Assembly: GCA_947646735.1 (NCBI GenBank)
Contig: CANTFK010000380.1
Span: 1-64,000 of the forward strand
Direction of reading: 5' to 3'
Source: Peronospora farinosa
Lineage: Eukaryota; Oomycota; Peronosporomycetes; Peronosporales; Peronosporaceae
Length of the DNA: 64,000 nucleotides
A program made the position numbers and the translations under genes. Below the pieces are notes generated by a model. The model was not told the origin of the DNA. It searched no databases and was given only the letters and a program-made list of their open reading frames with translations. Shown here piece after piece: positions 22,430 to 32,477 of this stretch; positions within the stretch are counted from its first letter, which is position 1, and the number at the start of each line of letters is the position of its first letter.

Positions 22430-25400
22430 ATGACGATGGAAAACGTAACGAGTAAAATGGACGAAATGCAATTGAAAGAAAATGTTTATCAACCTGGAAA
22501 GAAAATGGTTCGTCGTGATCATTTAATTGACATGGAGCATGAAATAATTGCGAAATGGGATGCCGTCAAACTCTTTGAATCAAATCCTGACTCTAGTAAA
22601 CCCAAATACATGGCTACATTTCCATATCCGTACATGAATGGCTACTTACACGTCGGCCATTTGTTTACGTTGATGAAAGTGGAATTTGCAACACGTTATC
22701 ATCGTCTCAAGGGTGAAAATGTCATTTTTCCCTTTAGTTTTCATTGTACTGGAATGCCGATCCAAGCTGCTGCTAATAAACTCAAACGTGAGCTTGAGAT
22801 ATACGGGAATCCGCCCAAGTTTGTACGTGATGAAGATGAAGAGCCGAAAACGGTTGCAAAAAGTGCTGAAAGTTCATTGAACAAAGCTCATGGTAAAAAA
22901 TCCAAAGCGGCTGCTAAAACGGGTGGAGTCATGCATCAATACGATATTCTCAAGATTTCAAATATTCCCGAGGAAGAGATTTCTAAATTTCATGAACCTC
23001 TTTACTGGCTTCAATACTTTCCACCTCATGCCATTGCTGACCTTAAACGCTTTGGCATGAACATTGATTGGCGTCGCTCGTTCATCACAACGGACATTAA
23101 TCCTTTCTATGACGCCTTTGTCACGTGGCAGCTCAATAAACTCAATGAAAATGGTCGCATTGTACGTGGTAAACGTCCTAATGTCTACTCGATCTTGGAC
23201 GGACAGAGCTGTGCCGACCACGACCGTGCTTCGGGTGAAGGCGTCGGTCCTCAGGAATACATGCTTGCCAAGCTGCGAGTACAGGAGCCGTTGCCGGAGA
23301 AATTGTCTGTGCTTGCAGGAAAGAAGGTGTACCTTGCTGCTGCTACGCTGCGTCCTGAGACGCTGTATGGACAAACTAACTGTTTTGTACTGCCTGAGGG
23401 AAATTATGGCGCTTTCCTTATGAACGACGACAATGATGTGTACGTGATGAGTCGCCGAGCGGCACGTAATCTGGCTCACCAGGAGTACTCGCGTGTTTGG
23501 GGTAAGGAGGAGTGTCTGCTCGAGATGAAGGGCTGGGACCTGCTAGGTCTGCCGCTGACGGCGCCTAAAGCGCCTTACGATACAATCTACACGTTGCCGC
23601 TGCTTACCATCTCGATGGGTAAGGGTACGGGAGTGGTCATGAGTGTACCGTCCGACTCGCCGGATGACTTCGCCGCGTTCCGTGACCTGAAGCAAAAGCC
23701 TGCTTTGCGGGAGAAGTACGGCATTGAAAACCACATGGTATTGCCGTTTGAGCCTGTGCCCATTATCAATATCCCAGGCTTCGGTAACATGGCCGCTGAG
23801 AAGGTTTGCAATGACCTTAAGATCGTGTCGCAGAACGACAAGGACAAGCTGGCCAAGGCCAAGGAGCTTGTGTACCTGAAGGGTTACTACGAGGGTATCC
23901 TCATGGTAGGCTCGCAGAAGGGTGAGAAGGTGTGCGACGCTAAGGCCATCTTGCGCCAGGAATTGCTTGACGCTGGCGACGGTATTCTGTACTGGGAGCC
24001 GGAGTCTCTCGTGATGTCGCGGAGTGGTGACGAATGCGTGGTTGCTCACCTAGACCAGTGGTATTTGACCTACGGCGCTGAAGATTGGAAGAAGCGCGTC
24101 ATGGACCACATTAGCGATCCGGAGTCTTTTGATGCATACAACCCGGTGGCACTTGGTGAATACAAGTCCACCCTTGGATGGCTGAAGGAGTGGGCACCGT
24201 GCCGTCAGTCCGGCCTGGGGACGCGTCTTCCGTGGGACCCCGAGTTTGTGGTGGAGTCGTTGACGGACTCGACCATTTACATGGCATACTACACCATCGC
24301 GCACCACCTGCAGGCTAACCTCGATGGCTCGAAGCTAGGCCCACATGGCATAAAGCCCGAGCAGATGACTAAGGAAGTATTTGATTACATCTTCTTGAAG
24401 GCCTCGCCACCTACGGAGTCCACGATCCCGCTGGATGTACTGAAGCAGATCCGCGATGAATTTGAGTATTGGTACCCTGTTGATGTTCGCGCGTCTGGTA
24501 AGGATCTGATTCGCAACCACTTGACAATGTGCCTGTACAATCACGTCGAAATCTGGCGTGATGACCCGTCCAAGTGGCCGCGTGGCTTCTTTACGAATGG
24601 TCACGTGCAGGTGGACGGTAAGAAGATGTCCAAGTCCATGGGTAACTTTCTTACGCTTAAGGACTGCGCCGCTGAGTTCGGTGCTGATGCCACTCGTTTT
24701 GCTTGCGCCGATGCTGGCGATGGTATGGACGATGCTAACTACGCCCTGGACACGTGCCGCATGGCAATTCTGCGACTCACTACTGAGGAGGAGTGGATTA
24801 AGCGCATTGTCGAGGACAAGGCGTCGCTACGCACTGGCGAGCTTAACCTTAACGACAAAGTGTTCTTGAACCAGATGAACAGCCTGATCAGTACGACGGC
24901 GTCGTTTTATGAGCGTCTTCAGTGGCGCGAGGGTCTTCACTCGGGCTTCTTCGAATACCAGATCGCTCGCGACTCGTACCGTGATATCTGTGTCCGTGGC
25001 GAAGTGCCGATGCACCATGACGTAATTATGCGTTTTATCGAGTCTCAACTCGTCATGTTTTCGCCCATCTGTCCGCATTTCTGTGAGTACATGTGGACTG
25101 CTATTGGCAAGGAAGGCTTCGTGTCAGTGGCTCCTTGGCCCGTAACCGAGGAGGTCGACCTCGCGCTTTTGCGCGCAGGTGATTTCCTGAACAAGATTGC
25201 CCGTAGTTTCCGCGAGGCGCTTGCGAAAAAGAGCAGCAACAAGAAGAAAGGCAAGAAGGAAGCTGTCCCGACCGAACCAGCTAAGAAGCCTACACACGCG
25301 CAAGTGTACCTGAGTACGGCGTTTCCGGAGTGGCAGCAGAAGGTGCTACTGTTCATGGACGGCGTGTTTGATGACGCAACGAAGGAGTTCCCTGCCGACT

Positions 25401-25856
25401 TTATGAAGCAGCTCAAGGGTGAAATCACCAAGGACGATTCGCTGAAGAAGCTTACGAAGAACGTGATGCAATTCGCTGCGTTTGTGAAAGCGGAGGCTGA
25501 GCTGCGCGGCCGCGAGGCGCTGGAACTGAGGTATGTGGTGAATAGTATTGTACTCGCGTGTGCTTTACTGACGTTATTGTTCTATGATGTCAACACAGGA
25601 TGCCGTACGACCAAAAGAGCGTGCTTGCCTCTAACAAGCTGTACCTTTGCCGGTCGCTGGACCTCCAGGACATTGACGTAGGATCCTCAAGCGATGTGAA
25701 AGCGTCGAGTATGTTTCTTTACGTATTTACGATATCGTGTATATGTTTGTTTCATTGCAGTTTTACTACGTGAGCGAGGAGATCCCGAACGGAGATGCCA
25801 AGAAGATGGAGACGGCGTCCCCGGGCAAGCCTGCAATCTACGCCTATGCTCAGTAA
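22430..25856 (+). CDS. LARS1: Leucyl-tRNA synthetase, cytosolic type
   Basis: Exons 22430-25530, 25599-25677 and 25761-25856 give 1091 residues, normal for eukaryotic cytosolic LeuRS. It charges tRNA-Leu with leucine. The class I signature HVGH is at residues 74-77 and KMSKS at about 731-735; the CP1 editing domain lies between. The last exon ends [12 protein letters not shown], like other family C-termini. The second intron's donor is chosen as GAC|GTAGGA because it preserves frame; a stronger-looking GTATGT 36 bp downstream would not. Base use changes within the gene: the first about 700 bp favour A/T-ending codons, the rest G/C-ending codons. It is convergent with eIF2-gamma. Confidence 0.95.
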
Positions 25857-26181
25857 GCCTGTTGCTGTAGCCTGTTGCTGTAGTAGATTATTTTACCGCA
25901 GGTTGCATTCGATGATGGTCTTGAGAGCATCATGTTTGCATACTTTCCATCTCGTGCTAGATAGGCAGTGTGCAAGAGTCATACACGTATTTTGCATATG
26001 CTTTTCTTTTAGCACTTTGTTCTCGGCAGGCAAAGTCAAACAAGAAAACGAAATGCATGAGACTGGATTCACAAAATAACTCGCTCTTTCGTCTCCACCT
26101 GATCATTTCCTTACTTTCTTTCCTCCTCGATGACTATCTCTTCTTTCAGGCAACTCGAGGCGAACAGGACGAGGCATGTAT
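25857..26181. other. 3' intergenic between convergent LARS and eIF2-gamma
   Basis: These 325 bp hold the 3' UTRs of both genes. A tandem CTGTTGCTGTAG-like duplication lies just after the LARS stop. No gene is seen. Confidence 0.6.
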
Positions 26182-27640
26182 CTATTCAGAGTCCGCAATC
26201 TCGATCCGGCTACCACGGCGGATCTGGCCCCAACCAATAAGGCGCCAATGCTTGTCAATCCGACGACTAATGGCGATTTTCTCTCCTTCCTGCGTGCATA
26301 CAGGGACCGTGAGCAGTATCTTGGCAAGATCCTGCTTCACAGCCAGCACCTTTCCACCAGTGGCCGTGGAACCAATGTTGACCATGAGCACCTCAGCCTT
26401 CGACAGCTTCTGCACCTTCGAGGCCTTGCTGCCCTCCTGGGTCTTCACACCCAGTAGACGCTTTAGCAGATAAAAGTTAATTTCCAGCTCCGTAAATACG
26501 TGAGGCAGACTCCCCTTCAAGCCCAGCACCTGACCCACCAGACGATCCGAACGCGTGAGCGTCGGATCAATGTGCGTTCCTACACCAATCAGTCCACCGG
26601 GTACGGCAAACTGCAGGTCGTTCTTCTCAGCATACAGCGACACAATGCGCGAGAAAATAGGGACGCAAGTCATCTTGCCTTCCTCGTCCTTGCTGACAAT
26701 GCCGGGGCGTACCTCAATCTCATCGCCAACACGCAGCACACCCTCCAGTATAGAGCCTCCTGCGACGCCACCCTTGAGGTTCTCCACGTCCTCACCAGGT
26801 TTATTCACATCGAATGAACGGATGACAATCAGCTTGGGTCTTGAGGTAAAGTCTCGCTTTGGGATGGGAATGTTGCGACAAATGTACTCGCAAACCACAT
26901 CCACATTGTACTTGAGCACGGCCGAAATAGGGATAATTGGGGCGTCGTGAGCAACCGTACCAGCCACAAACTTCTTGATCTGTTCGTGCTGAGCCACAGC
27001 AGCATCCTCCTTAATCAAATCTACCTTGTTCTGCAAAATAATGATATTCTGCAAGCGCATGATCTCAATAGCGGCAAGATGCTCGGACGTCTGTGGCTGG
27101 GGACACACTTCGTTACCTGCAACAAGCAGCAGGGCGGCATCCATGACAGCGGCACCGTTCAACATCGTAGCCATAAGAATGTCGTGACCAGGGCAATCCA
27201 CAAATGACACATGACGCTGCAGCACCCACACCGTCTTCTCGTCGTTCTCGTCAGTAAAGCGGTCAGGTTTCGAGCTACCGAATGCACGATAGCAGCCAAT
27301 ACCTGCACCGTTTTCGGCACGATAGATCTTGGCATTGGCATAGCCGAGCTTGATGGTGATGTTTCGCTCCAACTCGTTTTTAAACCGCACCGTCTGGACA
27401 CCTGAGATGGCCTTGACGACCGTCGACTTACCGTGAGCAACATGACCAATAGTTCCAATGTTGATTGTGGCCTAGAAACACAATAAAACTAAATAAAAAC
27501 ACGACTAAGTGACTGTTGTAATCGGCTGCTACAACACGTACCTGACGACTAATGACCTCCGGGGTGAGCGGAGTGAGCTCCTCAATTTTAAGCTTTGACA
27601 AGTCCTGTACTGCCAGATGCTTTTGCATGGGTTCCATCAT
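26182..27640 (-). CDS. EIF2S3: Translation initiation factor eIF2 subunit gamma
   Basis: Two exons, 27542-27640 and 26182-27471, with a 70-bp intron, give 462 residues. It is the GTPase subunit of the eIF2 heterotrimer that carries initiator Met-tRNA to the 40S subunit. P-loop GHVAHGKST is at residues 42-50; VDCPGHD (G3) and NKVDLI (G4) follow, then the family hallmarks [40 protein letters not shown] and the end [14 protein letters not shown]. The Cys residues of the usual zinc knuckle before G3 are mostly missing and replaced by a short Gly/Ala and acidic insert. The ATG at 27640 was chosen because the family usually has about 40 residues before the P-loop; 27637 is an equivalent second ATG. 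Confidence 0.95.
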
Positions 27641-28297
27641 ATTTCTTGTATTTATTATTGTCAGGTAAGGAGATTCTGTGTCCAGTTCATGCAAAGTCAC
27701 ATCATATACAGCATTAGTCTTTGCAAATTTGATTACGTCATTCTTTCAAGAGAGGGATTTCAATGACGTGTAAGCAGTACAATTACACTGATCTTATCTA
27801 TATCATTGCTCTATGCTCTTCCTATAGTACGTTGCTATAGTATAAAACCCCTTACCTGCTTAACACGGTCGAAGATTCTGCTTCGAGCCACTGGACACCA
27901 AAGGGGAAGCGTAGTATTACTTGATAGGTCATAAAAGCCGTACCATTTAGCTGGTACATGTGTGGTACACATCGATATTTAGCATGTCTTCATCATGTAA
28001 GTGTTGCATCTTTGAGTCACCATATGTTTATGAGCATAATAGTGGTACATCATAATTAAAAGTGAAGGAGCTGTGCTTGTAATGATCTCATTACAAGCGA
28101 CGCAACGTTTAATTGGCGAGCTACGGGCTGATTTGAGCTTCAGCTGCACTGACGTAAGACAAGGCATTAGAGCTTTTTGTGCAGATAGATTTGCTACTGA
28201 CTGTATCACGGCGCTTATATAAAAAGATCTGGTTATTACAATGCACACGTACAACACCGTGCCCTGCAATATCTAAAAGAGCAAGCGGATCAGGTGG
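27641..28297. other. Intergenic, no gene seen
   Basis: This region upstream of eIF2-gamma is AT-rich and contains its promoter. Only short frames without recognisable content occur between 27700 and 28297. Confidence 0.4.
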
Positions 28298-28459
28298 ACG
28301 GCTGGCAATCTACGGGCCAATGCGTCCGTGTTACTAGAGAAAGAGTGCTTTCTGCCCACTTTATTGGACGAGGAGGGCATAGTGCGTGACGCGGCAGTGC
28401 AGGCGTGGAAGACGATGCTACCGCTTCTTCGCAATGTTTGGCTCCTTTTGCAACACTAG
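28298..28459 (+). pseudogene. HEAT-repeat-like coding fragment
   Basis: One plus-strand frame of 53 codons reads like a piece of an alpha-helical repeat protein (TAGNLRANASVLLEKECFLP, then DEEGIVRDAAVQAWKTMLPL) and ends at a TAG. The RANA..LL and VRDAAV patterns recall HEAT repeats of condensin or related proteins, but this is inference. No start or other exon is evident nearby, so it is probably a detached gene fragment. Confidence 0.35.
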
Positions 28460-28952
28460 CATAGCTATCAGCAAGGCACTGGCTACAGCGTAAAAATGCA
28501 ATCGCTATCACGAGTGGTGGCGTAAGTTCCATAGCATCCACATAGGGACGCAAAACGTGCGTGAATTCAGTTACAATTCTACCGTATTGAATGCCAACAC
28601 TGTAGCAAACTAGAAGCATGAGCAACGTGACGCGTTACTGAAAGGCTAAGACACGAAGCAGAGAGTAGATAAAGCACATCCAGATCCTCAAAGATTGACT
28701 CGCAAGCTACTCCGTAGCGGTCTCAAGTTTCCACACAAGAGACCTAGTAACTCGCTTCGGTAATGGCACAGCTTTTAACATCAGCACAGCAGAAAACTCG
28801 CGCCGCTGACATCGACTCTCACCTGACTAATAGTCCTCGTCTACTTTGCGTGTTGTGCCAAAATGGATGTGCGTTTTGTTCTTGTATACATTGTTACACT
28901 CTGGCGCAACATTCGAGTCTACCACGATCAACAATAACATCAACGTCATCAG
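28460..28952. other. Intergenic, no gene seen
   Basis: There is nothing convincing here apart from the 3' flank of the LSM10-like gene. Frames in both directions are short and lack protein-like composition. Confidence 0.4.
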
Positions 28953-29376
28953 TCAATCTAGTTGTATTACACTGCACAAACCCTCTCGCAAACGCACATA
29001 TTGCAGGAGGTGCTGCGATACGTTGATCCTGTCGGGTATATGCACGTACAGCACTGTCTTGCCCATTACAAACACTTCATCCAGCATCAACTTCTTGCCC
29101 TATCTTAGCCAAGTCAACCCAGAGGAAAAAAAGCAGAAATGTATACAAATTCTTAGTATAAAGTATACGTTTAGTACCACACCTTGTACAACTAACATTC
29201 GGTTTACTCTCGCAGACATTTAAAAGTGTAATGTCCATATCCTGCACGACTTCCTGCACCACACCTTCCAGCACTGAATCATTCTTCAAATCAATACGTA
29301 TACGCAATCCTACAAAACTCTTGAGAAGCAATAGCAACGACCGTATTTTACGTGTCTTTCTTCTCTTTACCTCCAT
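28953..29376 (-). CDS. Sm-like protein resembling LSM10
   Basis: Two exons, 29197-29376 and 28953-29099, join in frame through a 97-bp intron (AAT|GTTAGT ... GATAG|GGC), giving 108 residues. A basic start (MEVKRRKTRKIR) leads into Sm1 (SLLLLLKSFVGLRIRIDLKN, then VQDMDITLLNV). Sm2 is FVMGKTVLYVHIPDRIN. The Sm2 wording is nearest to LSM10, the U7 snRNP Sm protein used for replication-dependent histone mRNA 3' processing, rather than SmD1 or SmD3. That assignment rests on recalled motifs. The alternative is a divergent SmD-type protein. The intron acceptor has G before GGC and the donor is GTTAGT, both acceptable. It is divergent from the HTH gene with only 114 bp between starts. Confidence 0.72.
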
Positions 29377-29490
29377 TACGTTGTACACACAATTGACACA
29401 CAAATCTTGTCCGCTCGCCTGGAGCCATTGATTTCGTACTTAAACCGATTTCAATCAGTTTTGGAGTATTCTCTCTTGTTCCTACGTCGC
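29377..29490. promoter_or_regulatory. 114-bp bidirectional promoter region
   Basis: Divergent start codons at 29376 (minus) and 29491 (plus) leave 114 bp for both promoters and 5' UTRs. It contains GAGCCATTGATTTCG, which loosely resembles an oomycete initiator; this is a weak call. Confidence 0.45.
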
Positions 29491-30372
29491 ATGGGTCCTC
29501 GTGGTGCTGGTCGGCGTCTGAATGACCAGGAGCGTATGGAAATTCTTGAAATCATTCAACGTGAAGCAAAAGTAAAAAATGTAGATTTGGCCAAACGTTA
29601 TGGTGTGTCAGAAGGTGCTATCCGTAAGCTAAAGCAGATGAAAGACACGGTCCGTAATCGGTATTTCATGGGCAATGAGCACAATCGTGACAAGCGCAAA
29701 CGTGGAGGTTTTAAACGTAATGCGCCATTTGAAGAAGAACTGTATCAATGGATTGTACGGATGCGTGATTCGCAACCGTATCAGCTAATGCCGCTTACGC
29801 AAACGGCCGTGCGTCAACAAGCCATCGTGTTGGCCAAGAATTATGACAAGATGGCGAACTTTAAGGCCTCTCCAGGCTGGTTTGCACGCTTTTGCTCACG
29901 TCACCAATTGGATCCAATTGTTACAGCTGTAGACACTACTGCAGTCACTGCACTGGTGGCTCCAGATAGCACAACTCTGGGTGCTGATACGGGGGTGCCA
30001 CAAACGATGACAACCTCCGCTTCAGCGGATGAGACGGTTTTCTTGATGGAAACACTCACATCATCTCCTGTCACGACGTCAGAGATTGTAAATGAAGGAA
30101 CTGGCTGCAAGATGGAGACACCGTCGATTAATGAACAAGTACAGCAAGCTGCTCGTGAGCACAATGAAGCAGCTTTGCGAGCTGCGGCGGTCAAGATTGA
30201 TGAGGTGCAAGCGTCAGCGGCGAACGGGTCAGAGGAGAAGGAGGAGGCAAAGACTCAATCTGAGTTAGACGAAGAGACAGAAGAAGAGCACGAGGAGGTC
30301 AAAACCCCTCTTGGTGATGCGACGGCTATGACGATCGACGACGACGACGAGATCTTTAGTCTTGGCCTTTAG
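29491..30372 (+). CDS. CENP-B/Tc5-type helix-turn-helix protein
   Basis: The single-exon frame codes for 293 residues. Residues about 10-55 form a pogo/psq-like helix-turn-helix (ERMEILEIIQREAKVKNVDL, RYGVSEGAIRKLKQM). Residues about 75-145 look like the second, CENP-B-type helix-turn-helix ending SPGWFARFCSRHQLDPI. The remainder is Thr/Ser/Val-rich and then strongly acidic (DEETEEEHEEVKT, IDDDDEIFSLGL). Tigger/pogo transposases share the two DNA-binding domains but would continue with a DDE catalytic domain, which is absent. The intact frame beside housekeeping genes suggests a domesticated DNA-binding protein, possibly a transcription factor with an acidic activation tail; that role is inference. 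Confidence 0.75.
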   Translation: MGPRGAGRRLNDQERMEILEIIQREAKVKNVDLAKRYGVSEGAIRKLKQMKDTVRNRYFMGNEHNRDKRKRGGFKRNAPFEEELYQWIVRMRDSQPYQLMPLTQTAVRQQAIVLAKNYDKMANFKASPGWFARFCSRHQLDPIVTAVDTTAVTALVAPDSTTLGADTGVPQTMTTSASADETVFLMETLTSSPVTTSEIVNEGTGCKMETPSINEQVQQAAREHNEAALRAAAVKIDEVQASAANGSEEKEEAKTQSELDEETEEEHEEVKTPLGDATAMTIDDDDEIFSLGL

Positions 30373-31350
30373 TATATAGTAACGCTCTTGTCATATCAAT
30401 ACACGCACATGATCAAAAAGAGCCTCTGATGTCTGTTTAAAATCTAATCGACACGTGGTCGCCATTGGACTAAGAGAAGAGAGATCACAAGACCCAAGAG
30501 CTAGAAGCTGTCAGGATTCAGGAAAACGAGAGAGTGAAGATACAAGAAGCACCAGATAAGGATCTGTCGCAGCTGTCGACTGGGAGTGGTAACGGCACTT
30601 CCAGACACCCACGCGACACTGTAAAGGCTACTGGGCTTGAGCAACCTACAAAGACGATGTTCTTCTCTTTTGTGTTTGCTCTGTTGCTAAGCAATGTGCT
30701 ACGATCTCAACCATCTGGAGCTGCGCTTAATGGATAGCTTGGAAGCGTTGCTCGCCACCTGCTTGCTCGTTCAGCCTTGTTCTGGAGCAGTGGAGGTTAT
30801 GAGAGCGATTGTAGACAAGATGCAGGACGGTGGCGGACAAGCAAAGACTACTCCCAAGTGAGCTTACGTGCTGTCGCTGCACGACGTGGGTATATTATCA
30901 CCTATGGCGAAAGACATTTAGAAGCTACACTGTCTAGAGGTCAAGTGCTCAAATGCCCGTGGCAAACTATGCTTTTGGTGTTATGACGAACCCGGAGTCC
31001 TTACGAGGCTGGGACAATGCAGCGACGCGCTCAGCACCGTGTTATCGCAAATAAAACTGCCAACACAAGGAGTACCAGCGCAGCGACATTCCTAAGGCGG
31101 TATATGTCTACGTTTGACAAACTGGGCATAATATCAATCATGCTCTTCGTCAGTGGCATTCAAATAAAGTCTTACATCTTGCAACAGGTGCGGTAGATCA
31201 AGAAGTGCCGTCATTAGATGCGCTGTCTTGGTATGACTCTGTACCCTCTATAAATGCCATGCTCCAATTTTTTTAATTTAGCAAACAGAATATAGTAAAA
31301 TACATTTTTAAGTACTATTCATAAAGCAAAAAAGCCTACGAAACACGATA
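30373..31350. other. Intergenic with one small doubtful frame
   Basis: The only protein-like frame is at 30694-30861 (55 residues, MCYDLNHLELRLMDSLEALL, then VEVMRAIVDKMQDGGGQ), followed directly by a GTGAGC that could be a splice donor. No partner exon was found and I do not recognise it. Confidence 0.35.
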
Positions 31351-31593
31351 ATGATCTTCACGCCGTCGCCCACCATTAACTACAACTTCGTAGCGGGCGT
31401 GTACGCCTTCTTCACAGCACTCTGCGCTCTCTTATCAGTGCTACACTTCTACTCGTCGCAGGTAGAGGGGTTCTATATCGTCCTCCTGCCGTTTGTGCCG
31501 TGCTTCCTCTGGAGTCTCATGGTGCGTCATCGCTGGCTGCAGCAATCAAAGACTACAAGCAAGAACGCGGAGGAATCCAAGAAGCAAAAATAG
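31351..31593 (+). CDS. Small two-span membrane protein, family not recognised
   Basis: The 80-residue frame has an ATG start, a short polar N-terminus (MIFTPSPTINYN), two hydrophobic segments (FVAGVYAFFTALCALLSVLH and FYIVLLPFVPCFLWSLMV) and a Lys/Ser-rich C-terminal tail ending KKQK. The short hairpin topology and lysine-rich cytosolic end suggest an ER or mitochondrial membrane protein; KKQK would fit a KKXX-like retrieval signal. Composition and GC content match real genes better than the DNA around it. No family name can be given. Confidence 0.55.
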   Translation: MIFTPSPTINYNFVAGVYAFFTALCALLSVLHFYSSQVEGFYIVLLPFVPCFLWSLMVRHRWLQQSKTTSKNAEESKKQK

Positions 31594-32029
31594 CTGACTA
31601 AGTGATCATGGGATGCAGAATAGGAAAAAGTCGATAGATAACCCCAAACTAGAGAAAGGTTAAGGCATTCCGGGTTTTATAGTGGTTTTACTAGCATTTT
31701 AGGGCTTTTAATAAGCTAAAAGTACTGCTGTCTTCGTGGTTGACAGTAGTAGAATTGCCCCGAGGCACAAACATGCAAGCATCATGGTGTTTATGATCCG
31801 ACTCAACTCTCTTTGTCAACTTTTGAAGGACCCGTTCAAATCGCAACTCATGCTCGCGTTGCGACTTCGCAACGTTTTTCTCTGCTGTAGTGACGGTAAT
31901 TGCGTTATTGCTTTCGCGTGCGACAGCAAGTGCCGTAGTTCTTACAGGATGATACTAAAGAGGTTTGTCAGCTTCCATCCGTGCGCCAGCAAAAAAGAGA
32001 AACCTTTGTCGAGACATCATTTGCTCTAA
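31594..32029. other. Intergenic, no gene seen
   Basis: I see no supported feature in these 436 bp. A GTTGCGACTTCGCAAC hairpin-like stretch occurs near 31858. Confidence 0.4.
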
Positions 32030-32251
32030 CTAGCTAAGCGGCGACCGACTGGACTACCAATCTGTTGTAAAGATCTTGACGTGCCGCTCCAGCAACGATA
32101 CACTGTACTGCGTACAACTTTAATTGATACCGATCTATTCGAGTGTACTCGACATCTGAGTGCGACGGAGGCCGAACAGTTGACTTGCCGTGCTCTTAAT
32201 GTATTTAGCGAGCCAGACGCTCCACCGTTTCGTTATTTGCAGCCAGATTAA
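32030..32251 (+). pseudogene. Unrecognised coding remnant
   Basis: An open plus-strand frame without ATG reads KDLDVPLQQRYTVLRTTLID, TDLFECTRHLSATEAEQLTC and RALNVFSEPDAPPFRYLQPD before a TAA at 32249. The composition is protein-like and unlike the flanks. It may be the last exon of a decayed gene. I do not recognise the family. Confidence 0.35.
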
Positions 32252-32429
32252 CTTATTTTACTCTCAAGGTCATGATCAAGCGCAGTCGAGTGTATGTAGG
32301 ATCTCAGGAACATGCAGCAACTCCATCTTGTCCAGCGAGCTTTCATCAGGAAATGCAAAACCTGTAGTGCCACTTACCCCTGTCTGCAAAGAAGCGGTCG
32401 CAAATTCTTCCAAGTCTCCCTTTGTCATT

Positions 32430-32477
32430 GTCGCTTCGCGACAAGTTTGTCCTTGTCGCGAAGCAACAAGGACAAAC
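32430..32477. repeat. Two overlapping, mutually exclusive inverted repeats
   Basis: Arms 32430-32445 and 32452-32467 pair at 15 of 16 positions with a 6-nt loop. Arms 32445-32456 and 32466-32477 pair perfectly over 12 bp with a 9-nt loop. They share bases, so only one hairpin can form at a time. Confidence 0.8.
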
